Positions 33,022-40,030 of a DNA stretch of 40,030 nt are shown piece after piece. Each line of letters opens with the position of its first letter. Within the stretch, counting starts at the first letter, position 1. Position numbers and translations under genes: made by a program. Origin of the DNA: Accumulibacter sp. (GTDB taxonomy: Bacteria > Pseudomonadota > Gammaproteobacteria > Burkholderiales > Rhodocyclaceae). The notes below the pieces were generated by a model. The model was not told the DNA's origin, did not search any database, and saw only the letters and a program-made list of their open reading frames with translations. The DNA is taken from assembly GCA_031257115.1 (NCBI GenBank), contig JAIRPF010000069.1, positions 1 to 40,030 of the forward strand, written 5' to 3'.

Positions 33022-33870
33022 TCATCGGTGGAACAGGGTTTTCACGGCGTTCAACATGCCCGATGGGCGCGTTCCCGCGCGGCGGCGTCCCCACGGACGT
33101 CCATACGCGGCGTCGAGGAACTCGTCGAGAATCGGCGTGCAGTCGAGCAAATCCGGCGCGCCCGGCGTATGGAATTCGGGATGCCACTGCACGCCGAACA
33201 CATAAGGTTTCGTTTCCAGGCGCACGGCCTCGATCACGCCGTCGTCGACGCTCGTCGCCTCGACGCGCAGGCCGCGCCCCAGGGTCTTGATCGCCTGGTG
33301 ATGGATGGAGATCACCCGTCCGCCGGTCAGCCCCGGATACAGCCGGGTGAAAACCGAGGACTTGTTCCAGGCGATGGCGTGCGCGTGGCGGTCGAAATCG
33401 TCGTAGACGTGCGCGGCGGCGTTCTCGACCTGCTGGGCGATGTCCTGGTACAGGGCGCCGCCCAGCGCCACGTTGATCAGCTGCGCCCCCCGGCAGATGC
33501 CCAGCACCGGCTTTTTCGACTCGATGAACTCGTGCAGCAATTCCATCTCGTAGGCGTCGCGCACGCGGTCACCGACCCAATCCGGACGCAGCGGCTCTTC
33601 ACCGTAGCATTGCGGCGCGATGTCCACGCCGCCTTGCAGGACCAGCCCATCCAGGTAACGCGCGTAATCGGAAAGGCGGATGTTGCTGCGGTACACCTGC
33701 CCGTCGCAGTTGACCGACGGAACCATGAAAACCATCACGTCGCGCGACATCACCCAGTGCGCGACCGATTGTTCGAGATACTGCAACGACTTCGATCCCA
33801 GGCCCGTGGCCCCCGGATGCGGGTGATAGATCCTGGCCGAAAGGCCGATGCGCAACGGGCGTTTGTTCAT
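33022..33870 (-). CDS. Gamma-glutamyl hydrolase-like class I amidotransferase (C26)
   Basis: The 282-aa protein belongs to the peptidase C26 / PuuD group, which hydrolyses gamma-glutamyl bonds such as gamma-glutamyl-GABA. The triad is C126 (VLGICRGAQLINVALGG), H230 and E232 (GVQWHPEF). LDGLVLQGGVDIAPQCYGE near residue 75 is the family's G-G-x-D-x-x-P-x-x-Y motif. The substrate cannot be read; no puu genes are nearby, so PuuD should not be assumed. It starts with ATG 33870 after GGAGG and is followed, on the same strand, by the antiporter and the ligase. Confidence 0.88.
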   Translation of the reverse strand: MNKRPLRIGLSARIYHPHPGATGLGSKSLQYLEQSVAHWVMSRDVMVFMVPSVNCDGQVYRSNIRLSDYARYLDGLVLQGGVDIAPQCYGEEPLRPDWVGDRVRDAYEMELLHEFIESKKPVLGICRGAQLINVALGGALYQDIAQQVENAAAHVYDDFDRHAHAIAWNKSSVFTRLYPGLTGGRVISIHHQAIKTLGRGLRVEATSVDDGVIEAVRLETKPYVFGVQWHPEFHTPGAPDLLDCTPILDEFLDAAYGRPWGRRRAGTRPSGMLNAVKTLFHR

Positions 33871-34133
33871 GGTGCCTACCTCCTTTCCGCGCCGGGTCGA
33901 CGCCGCCGTTCGCGCCCGATCGCGCCGACGAAAACCGACCGGGGACGGGGTCGCCGGGAAACCGGAGAGTACCCGGAACGCTTCCCGGCGTGCGCCGGGG
34001 CAAGATGGACGGGGCGCGGGAGAAGCGGCCGGATTTGTCGCCGATTCCGGGATCGCCCCAGGAAAAAAGGACTACGCCTTGACTCAAGAGGTTCAAAGTT
34101 AACCGAAGAACCCCTTTGACGCAAGACTTTCCG

Positions 34134-34997
34134 TCAGCCGCGATACTTCGTCTCCAAATCCCGGTAGAAATCGAACCGGGTGATTTCGTTGCGCTCGCGC
34201 ATGGTGATCATCAGATGCCCGGCGTTGCCGGTCGTCCCTTCCGCTTTCAGGTGCGCCAGGACATCCATGACGCCCTTGACCGCGGCCTTGAGCGGCGAGT
34301 TGGCGTAAAGCGCCATCTTGAATCCCATTTCTTGCAGTTCCCCGTTGGAGACGATCGGAGTCTTGCCGCCTTCCACCATGTTGGCCAGGTGCGGCGCCTC
34401 GATGGCGGCCGGGATGCGGCGCAGCATGTCGGCGCTGGTCGGCGCTTCGACGAACAGCATGTCGGCGCCCGCTTCCAGATAAGCGGCGGCCCGTTCCACG
34501 GCGCGCTCGAATCCTTCCACGGCGATGGCGTCGGTGCGGGCGATCAGGACGGTCTGCGGATCGAGCATGGCGTCCTTGGCGGCCTTGATCTTGCCGATCA
34601 TCTCCCCGGCGGCGATGATGGCCTTGCCGTCGAAATGGCCGCAACGCTTGGGCAGTTGCTGGTCTTCCAGTTGCAGGCCGGCGATGCCGTGGGCGGTGAA
34701 TTCCCGCACGACGCGGTAGACCATCAGCGCGTTGCCGAAACCGTTGTCGATGTCCGCGATCACCGGCAGCGAAGTGGCGTCGTCGATGCGCTTCATCACG
34801 TCCAGGCTTTCGGTCATCGTGGCGAGGCCGATGTCGGGCACGCCGAGATTCATGTTGGCCACGCCCGCGCCGGTGGCATAGACCACGTCGAATCCGGCCA
34901 GCTCCACCAGACGGGCGAACAGGGCCGTCGTGGCGCCGGGAGCGACGATGAGACCGTCCGATTGAAGCAGGCGGCGCAGGGCGGAAGTCTTTTTCAT
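34134..34997 (-). CDS. Isocitrate lyase/PEP mutase family C-C lyase
   Basis: The 287-aa protein is a TIM-barrel enzyme of the ICL/PEP-mutase superfamily. It has the catalytic K-R-C-G-H loop (residues 117-121), as in 2-methylisocitrate lyase and related lyases, and the Mg-binding IADIDNGFGN (80-89) and GLQLEDQ. DPQTVLIARTDAIAVEG is also typical. Such enzymes cleave 2-methylisocitrate, 2,3-dimethylmalate or similar acids into succinate or propionate plus pyruvate. It follows tctB and tctA on the same strand, so its substrate is probably what they import. No prpC/prpD is present. The start is 34997 (MKKTSALRR). Confidence 0.85.
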   Translation of the reverse strand: MKKTSALRRLLQSDGLIVAPGATTALFARLVELAGFDVVYATGAGVANMNLGVPDIGLATMTESLDVMKRIDDATSLPVIADIDNGFGNALMVYRVVREFTAHGIAGLQLEDQQLPKRCGHFDGKAIIAAGEMIGKIKAAKDAMLDPQTVLIARTDAIAVEGFERAVERAAAYLEAGADMLFVEAPTSADMLRRIPAAIEAPHLANMVEGGKTPIVSNGELQEMGFKMALYANSPLKAAVKGVMDVLAHLKAEGTTGNAGHLMITMRERNEITRFDFYRDLETKYRG

Positions 34998-35104
34998 GAT
35001 CGTTTCCTGAGTCAATTGCAGGGAGTGGAAGAATCCGGCGATCCGTGGCGGGCACGGCGAATCTGGCGAAAAACCCGGATTCCACGCCATGCCCGCCGCG
35101 TTCG

Positions 35105-36601
35105 TCATCCGGGGTTTTCCTTTTTCCGGGCGCGCAGGACGGAGAGCGCGAGCGGCATGAGGATGCTCAAGACGCTGAGGATGAACAGCCCCAGGGTGAT
35201 GGGGCGATGGAAGATGTCGAGCATGCTGTCGTAGGCTTGGCCGATGCGCAGCAGCTCGCGGTCGGCGATGGGGCCGAGGATGATGCCGAGCACCAGCGGC
35301 ATGATGGGAAATTCGTTGCGTTTCAGGAACCAGCCGACGATGCCGAAGGCGAGCATCAGGCCGACGTCGAACACGGCATTGCGGTAAGAGAAAGTGCCGA
35401 GCACCGTGAACAGCACGATACAGGGCAGGAGATATTTGGTGGGCAGCCGGATGAGGCGCGCGGAAAACAGACAGAGAAGCGTCCCCATGACGAGCATGAC
35501 GAACTGCTGCAAGAAAAGCGAGGAAATGCTGGCGTAGATGATTTCCTTGTTGTCGATGAACAGGCGCGGCCCCGGAATCCAGCCTTGGATCATCAGCGCG
35601 CCGAGCAGCATGGCGGTGGAGGCGCTGCCGGGAATGCCCAGTACCAGCATCGTGGCCAGCGCGCCGCCCTCGGAGGCGCTGCTGGAAGTTTCCGAGGCGA
35701 TGATGCCTTCGGGAATGCCCGTGCCGAATTCGGCGTATTTCTTCGACAATTGCTTGGTCTGGTTGTAGCTGAGCAGGCTGGCGATCGTGGCGCCGGCGGC
35801 GGGCATGACGCCGACGATCACGCCGATGGCGGAGCAGAGGAAAACCTGGACGGGCCGCGTGATCAACATCCAGAGACTGCGGACGATGCGCTTGATGTCG
35901 ATCCGCGAGTCCGCCGTTTCGACCACGAATCCGCGGGCGGACAGGTTGAACAGTTCCGGTATGGCGAGAAAGCCGATCAGCGCCGGAATCAGCGGAATGC
36001 CGTCGAGGAGGTAATAAGTGCCCAGGGTGCCGCGCGTCGCCCCGGACGGACTCATGCCGATGGTGCCCAGCAGGATGCCCACCAGTCCGGCGAACACGCT
36101 CTTGAGAATGTTGCTCGACAGGCTGCCGACCACGGAGAGGCCGAAAATGGCCACCATGAACATTTCCGACGGCCCGAATTGCAGCGAAAGATTGGCCAGC
36201 GGTTCCGTGACCATGACCAGAAACATGCAGCCGATGAGACCGCCGGCGACGGAACTGTAGAGCGCGACGCCCAGGGCTTCTTCCGTTTGCCCCCGGAGGT
36301 TCATCGGGTAGCCGTCGAGCACGGTGGCCACGTTGGCCGGGGAGCCGGGCGTGTTTATCAGGATCGCCGTGATGGCGCCGCCGAACAGTCCGCCGCTGTA
36401 GATCGACAGCAGAAAGACCAGGGAGGGCAGGGCGGGCATGTTGTAGGTGAAGGGCAGCATGAGGGCGATGCCCATGCTGCCGGTCAGTCCGGGCAGCGCG
36501 CCGAGGATGAGGCCGAACGTGACGCCGCCGAACATCAAAAGAAAATATTTGAGTTCGAAAATCATTCCGAACCCGTTGATGAAAGCCTGAAATTCTTCCA
36601 T
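35105..36601 (-). CDS. tctA: Tripartite tricarboxylate transporter large permease TctA
   Basis: The 498-aa inner-membrane protein has about 12 hydrophobic segments and two TctA-characteristic G-x-x-x-G-x-x-P-G repeats: ILGALPGLTGSMGIALMLPF near the start and VGVMPAAGATIASLLSYNQ in the middle. SYNQTKQLSKKYAEFGTGIPEGIIASETS and MLVLGIPGSAST are classic. With TctB and a periplasmic TctC it imports tri- or dicarboxylates by a secondary, cation-coupled mechanism. It follows tctB by 61 bases. No tctC gene is in the window. Confidence 0.94.
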   Translation of the reverse strand: MEEFQAFINGFGMIFELKYFLLMFGGVTFGLILGALPGLTGSMGIALMLPFTYNMPALPSLVFLLSIYSGGLFGGAITAILINTPGSPANVATVLDGYPMNLRGQTEEALGVALYSSVAGGLIGCMFLVMVTEPLANLSLQFGPSEMFMVAIFGLSVVGSLSSNILKSVFAGLVGILLGTIGMSPSGATRGTLGTYYLLDGIPLIPALIGFLAIPELFNLSARGFVVETADSRIDIKRIVRSLWMLITRPVQVFLCSAIGVIVGVMPAAGATIASLLSYNQTKQLSKKYAEFGTGIPEGIIASETSSSASEGGALATMLVLGIPGSASTAMLLGALMIQGWIPGPRLFIDNKEIIYASISSLFLQQFVMLVMGTLLCLFSARLIRLPTKYLLPCIVLFTVLGTFSYRNAVFDVGLMLAFGIVGWFLKRNEFPIMPLVLGIILGPIADRELLRIGQAYDSMLDIFHRPITLGLFILSVLSILMPLALSVLRARKKENPG

Positions 36602-36662
36602 GCCTTACTCCGGAATATCCAATGTCATGAAGGGTGATTCTTTCGGCATTGGGCGTTTCCGC

Positions 36663-37118
36663 CTAGAAGCCGAGAAACCCCGCGGGCAATTCGACGCCGA
36701 ACACATATTCGAAAATGACGTAAAGCGCCAGCGAGACGCAGACGGGCATGGCGTACAGGATCGCCCTGTTTCCGACCCCGGACATGAAGAGGGCGCAGAA
36801 AATGAACAGCGTCGCCGAAACCAGAAAGCCCGCATGGGGCAGCGCGGCCACCAGCGCCACGGTGAGCGCGGCGAAGAGAAGGATTTTCTTCAGGGGTTCC
36901 TTTTCCCCGGATTTGGCCGCTTTCCGGCCTCTCTCGCGCAAAATGTCCCGGAGATCCGTCGCGGCGTTGATGAAGAACAATATCGCCAGCAGGTAAAAAA
37001 CGGGTTTTATCAGCAGCAGATCCTGCTCACGTTGGCCGCGCACTTCCAGAAAATAGGCCAGCGCCATGAGAAGCAGCAGGAACGGTATGCCTATGCGTTG
37101 GGCAATTTGCGGCAACAT
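36663..37118 (-). CDS. tctB: Tripartite tricarboxylate transporter small permease TctB
   Basis: The 151-aa inner-membrane protein has four hydrophobic segments (IGIPFLLLLMALAYFLEV, VFYLLAILFFIN, ILLFAALTVALVAALPHAGF, FLVSATLFIFCALFM) and the usual G-F-x-x-x-T-x-x-F motif (HAGFLVSATLFIF). It pairs with TctA. A strong ribosome site, AAGGAGG, precedes ATG 37118. It is the first gene of tctB-tctA-lyase. The AT-rich upstream region probably contains the promoter. Confidence 0.88.
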   Translation of the reverse strand: MLPQIAQRIGIPFLLLLMALAYFLEVRGQREQDLLLIKPVFYLLAILFFINAATDLRDILRERGRKAAKSGEKEPLKKILLFAALTVALVAALPHAGFLVSATLFIFCALFMSGVGNRAILYAMPVCVSLALYVIFEYVFGVELPAGFLGF

Positions 37119-37306
37119 GGATGGTTTCCTCCTTCAAGCGGTTCGTTGATCACTCGCATTTGGAATATGTAAAAAATATCGAATACTTTAACATTAAACT
37201 CATTGAAGCGACTCCCTGTTTTTCGAGCAACGGAGATAGAGAAAAATCAAAAGGAAAGGCATTGTGCCGCCTTTCTTTTCGCGTGGCGATTTTTGTCTTG
37301 CGGCAA
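37119..37306. other. AT-rich spacer with tct operon promoter and upstream terminator
   Basis: About 190 bases of AT-rich DNA lie upstream of tctB. A terminator for the autotransporter gene is at 37255-37274, and the rest (37120-37250) should hold the tctB promoter. Several AT-rich -10-like strings are present and I cannot choose one. Confidence 0.5.
37255..37274 (-). terminator. Rho-independent terminator after autotransporter gene
   Basis: On the minus strand AAAGGC and GCCTTT form a stem around an 8-base loop, followed by CCTTTTGATTTTTC. It lies about 35 bases after the autotransporter stop and separates it from the tct operon. Confidence 0.65.
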
Positions 37307-40030
37307 TCAAAACTCATACTTTATTTGCAGCAGACCCGTCACGCCTTCCCGCTTGCCCACATGGCCACGCACTCCAAGGTCAAGGGACAGGGGCAGGGTC
37401 GTGGACGATTTCAGCGTCAAACCAAGCTCACCCATGCCGGTATCGCCGCGCAGGGAGGGCGCGCCGATGTCATGGCCGTTCGTGGTTGACCGGGTCTTTC
37501 CATCGAATTCATGCTCCCAGGCCGCGCCGATGTACGGGAAAACGTGTTCATTGACCGCGTAGGTGAAGCGTCCGCCAAAGCGCAGGCGGGAAGAGTCCGC
37601 GCTCTTGAATTTCACGGGATCGCCGGTGGACAGGCGCACGGAGTCGCCTTTCCGCCGCGTCCGGAAGTATTTGCCGTACAGGTCGAGCACGGCCTTGTCC
37701 GTGATGTTCCAGACGTGGCCGGTTCCAATGTGGAAGCCGTAGTAGGTGGACGTGGCGTTATATTCCGCCTTGCGTCCCTGGCTGTCGCGCAGGTCGGAAC
37801 TGCCGTAGTCGTTGTCGATTTTCCCGGCGCGCAAAGAGGCTTCGGCATACCAATTTTCCGCGTCCGCGCCGGCATAGTCCATGCGTCCCAGAACGCCCAC
37901 GCCGTATTGCTTCAGGTCGCCCTTGCCATGCACTCTGCCCGCATTGGAGAAGGATCCGCGGGCGTCGTAATTCCCGTTGCCGTACTCGAAAAATCCGCCC
38001 AGGGTGAGCCTTCCCGCCGCGAGGTCTTTGCCCCACGAAAGCCCCGTGATGAGCGAAAAGCCATCGACGTCGACGCGCGAGCCGGTTTTATAGTGGTTTG
38101 ACCCGCCGGAAATCGCGGTGAAGGCTCCGCGCCCCAAACCCGCTTTCGCTGCCTGCACCGCATCACTCACGCCTTTTCCCGCCGCGAAGTCCGCGCCCTG
38201 ATTCGCAAAAATTAGCCCGGAGAGATAGCCTTCGGACAGGGCCTTGGCTTCGGGCGCGGCGGCGCTTTTGACCAGCTCGGCATACAGCGCGTCGGCGGCA
38301 AATCGGAAGCTGAAATCATGCAGCAAGGTCACGCCTTGCCGGACAGTGGCCGAATCGTTGGCCGAGGTTCCGCCCAAGGCGTTGTTCCGGCTTTCCACAA
38401 GCCGGTAAGACCGTGCGGGTAACGCGCCGCCGCCTGGCAGATCGCTCAAGCTCAGCCGGACGCCGTCAAGGTCAATGGCGTCGCCTGCCAGCCTGTTGGC
38501 CCGCCCGTCCGCCCAAATGCGTGAGAAGAGTTCGCCGCCGCCGCCGACATTGCCCTCCACGGTCAGGGCGCTGCCGGGCGCGGACGGGAGTCCCGGAGAG
38601 AGTCTGCCCTTGAAATCAAGATTGCCGCGAACCAGGCCGTTGCCGCTGAAGGTTCCCACCTGTTCGACATACACGTCGCCCGCCAGTTTGGCGGTTTTGT
38701 CCGCTTGCCCCGCAACGCCCAGGGAAAGTTCTCCGCCCGCGACCACGGTAGGGCCGCGATAGCTGTTGTCGCCCGCAAGGGACAGCGTGCCTTTGCCGCT
38801 TTTGAAAAGACCCACGTCAAGGCCGTTTAGCCCGCCGAAAAATTCATTATTCTCCGGATCAGGATAGCTCGGGCCGAAGTCATAGCCGGGATAGCGCGCA
38901 TCGCCGACTTTTACCTGGGCGACGTCGTTGCTCCAGACGCCGTTGTAGCCCTTGGTATCCACAGGATACAGGGCGTAGTCGGTTCCGCCGTAATTCTTTT
39001 TATCCGCGTTGTTCAGGCGGTGCGCGTCCAGCCAGCCGGGGCCGCGCACGGCCCTGTAGGCGTTGACGACGCCCATGCCGAACAGTTTGTTGTAGGCGTC
39101 TTCGGGAATCAGGAAAAAGGGCCCGGTCTGCGAGGGATCGTCGCTGGGCGGATAGAACAGCACCAGCCAGTTGACGGCGTCGCTGATGAAGCCGTCGACA
39201 TAGACATAGCCGTCAACGGGATCCATATAGCCGCGCGTGGCGGCCATCCGGGTGATTTCCTTCCGGAGCGCCGGATCGTCGAGCATGGCCGCGATGCTCG
39301 CCGCGTCCAGCGTATCCGGCGCGATGACATTATGGACGCCCTCAAACGTCGGTTGCCACGTGTCCGGGTCAAAAAGCATCCGGAGCGGGACAAGGAAGGG
39401 CGGGCGTTCCGTGATCGGCGTCGCTGTGGACAACAGCACGTCGGCCAACTGTTTGCCGCCCATGAACGGAAACGCCTCCTTGACCAGCGCCGCCGCGCCG
39501 GACACCATGGGCGTCGCCATGGACGTGCCGGACGTATCGTCATAAAGTCCTCTTTCGGCATGAACCGAGGACAGGATGTCCACGCCGGGGGCCATCAGGG
39601 TGTAGTCCGTCGCGCCGTCGGCCATATTGGAAAAGCCGGCGGCAAAAGCCAGACTGCCGGAATTCGCCGCCCAGGGATCAAAGGCGGAAACGCTGATGAT
39701 GTTGAGCGACAGGGCGCGGCGCTCCTCGCCGCTGAGGTAGGGAAAATCGTAAGGGGTCGCCAGCCTCCCGCCCGCCATCGTCGCGCCCAGGATAAGCGAA
39801 GGCAGGTTCGCCGGAAGGCCGGGGGATGACCGTCCTTCATTGCCCGCCGCAAACACGAACAGCGCGTCCCGTCCCGCCGTCAGGCGACCCAAGAACCGGA
39901 ACATGTCGGCTGCGTCCCGCATCGTCCGGACCAACTCGGGGGAAGGGCTGATGAAATCGGTCGGGAAAACCGGATACCCCCAACTGTTGTTGATGACGGA
40001 AATTTGCGGAAAATCCAAGAAAGCGGACAT
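37307..40030 (-). CDS. Subtilisin-type autotransporter, C-terminal part
   Basis: The 907 residues in the window are the C-terminal part of a type V-secreted S8 protease; the start lies beyond 40030. Visible are ISVINNSWG and FVFAAGNEG near the start and the Ser motif SGTSMATPMVSGAA near residue 165; the catalytic Asp and His motifs would lie upstream and are not seen. A beta-helix with an autotransporter-associated repeat (GTLSLAGDNSYRGPTVVAGG) follows, then an autotransporter barrel of about 280 residues ending in F (LLQIKYEF). It would be surface-displayed or released, with an adhesin- or protein-processing role that cannot be specified. Confidence 0.9.
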   Translation of the reverse strand: MSAFLDFPQISVINNSWGYPVFPTDFISPSPELVRTMRDAADMFRFLGRLTAGRDALFVFAAGNEGRSSPGLPANLPSLILGATMAGGRLATPYDFPYLSGEERRALSLNIISVSAFDPWAANSGSLAFAAGFSNMADGATDYTLMAPGVDILSSVHAERGLYDDTSGTSMATPMVSGAAALVKEAFPFMGGKQLADVLLSTATPITERPPFLVPLRMLFDPDTWQPTFEGVHNVIAPDTLDAASIAAMLDDPALRKEITRMAATRGYMDPVDGYVYVDGFISDAVNWLVLFYPPSDDPSQTGPFFLIPEDAYNKLFGMGVVNAYRAVRGPGWLDAHRLNNADKKNYGGTDYALYPVDTKGYNGVWSNDVAQVKVGDARYPGYDFGPSYPDPENNEFFGGLNGLDVGLFKSGKGTLSLAGDNSYRGPTVVAGGELSLGVAGQADKTAKLAGDVYVEQVGTFSGNGLVRGNLDFKGRLSPGLPSAPGSALTVEGNVGGGGELFSRIWADGRANRLAGDAIDLDGVRLSLSDLPGGGALPARSYRLVESRNNALGGTSANDSATVRQGVTLLHDFSFRFAADALYAELVKSAAAPEAKALSEGYLSGLIFANQGADFAAGKGVSDAVQAAKAGLGRGAFTAISGGSNHYKTGSRVDVDGFSLITGLSWGKDLAAGRLTLGGFFEYGNGNYDARGSFSNAGRVHGKGDLKQYGVGVLGRMDYAGADAENWYAEASLRAGKIDNDYGSSDLRDSQGRKAEYNATSTYYGFHIGTGHVWNITDKAVLDLYGKYFRTRRKGDSVRLSTGDPVKFKSADSSRLRFGGRFTYAVNEHVFPYIGAAWEHEFDGKTRSTTNGHDIGAPSLRGDTGMGELGLTLKSSTTLPLSLDLGVRGHVGKREGVTGLLQIKYEF

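Overview
The window looks like chromosomal DNA from a GC-rich betaproteobacterium. The gene set supports this: a pst-pho operon, mreCD-mrdA-rodA-rlpA, ubiUVT, a Tct-type transporter and an E. coli-type purB. Rhodocyclales or Burkholderiales are plausible, but I cannot fix the genus. No rRNA, tRNA or CRISPR array was recognised.

Layout. (1) 1-2250 is the decayed end of a P-type (trb) conjugation cluster: an unknown C-terminal fragment, an unknown 188-aa protein, a TrbJ-like protein, a tandem in-frame pair of TrbK-like entry-exclusion lipoproteins, and a trbL remnant with a nonsense codon and no 3' half. Base composition becomes AT-rich from about 1495 to 2200. (2) 2387-4945 holds an Ldh-family dehydrogenase facing a DHA2-type MFS exporter. 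(3) 5273-9300 holds a 1147-aa DUF748/AsmA-like envelope protein followed by a broken FixJ-type response regulator. (4) 9300-10032, 11688-12298 and 14708-15252 are gene-free and packed with composite palindromic repeats around a 20-bp dRS3-like core. Between them lie two NTF2/SnoaL-like genes, a UPF0016 manganese exporter behind a yybP-ykoY riboswitch, and an anaerobic ubiquinone operon ubiU-ubiV-ubiT. (5) 15253-22030 is one phosphate regulon on the minus strand, pstS-pstC-pstA-pstB-phoU-phoB-phoR, with a clear Pho box ahead of pstS. (6) 22295-24402 holds purB and a divergent GST-like gene. (7) 24766-30262 is the elongasome operon mreC-mreD-mrdA-rodA-rlpA, without mreB in its usual place. (8) 30521-33870 is a minus-strand trio: a glutamine amidotransferase-like gamma-glutamyl hydrolase, a CPA2 cation/proton antiporter and a YbdK-type carboxylate-amine ligase. 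(9) 34134-37118 is tctB-tctA plus an isocitrate-lyase/PEP-mutase enzyme. (10) 37307-40030 is the C-terminal part of a subtilisin-type autotransporter whose N-terminus lies beyond the window.

How the genes work together. The pst-pho block contains a full sensing, uptake and response circuit for phosphate. The mre-rod block builds the lateral cell wall, and RlpA trims septal glycan. The Tct-lyase block probably imports and cleaves a branched di- or tricarboxylate. The hydrolase-antiporter-ligase trio is the best candidate for an under-described system: it could make and break a gamma-glutamyl compound around a Kef-like antiporter, but that is inference from gene order. Otherwise the least ordinary content is the decayed trb end, the response-regulator pseudogene and the repeat family.
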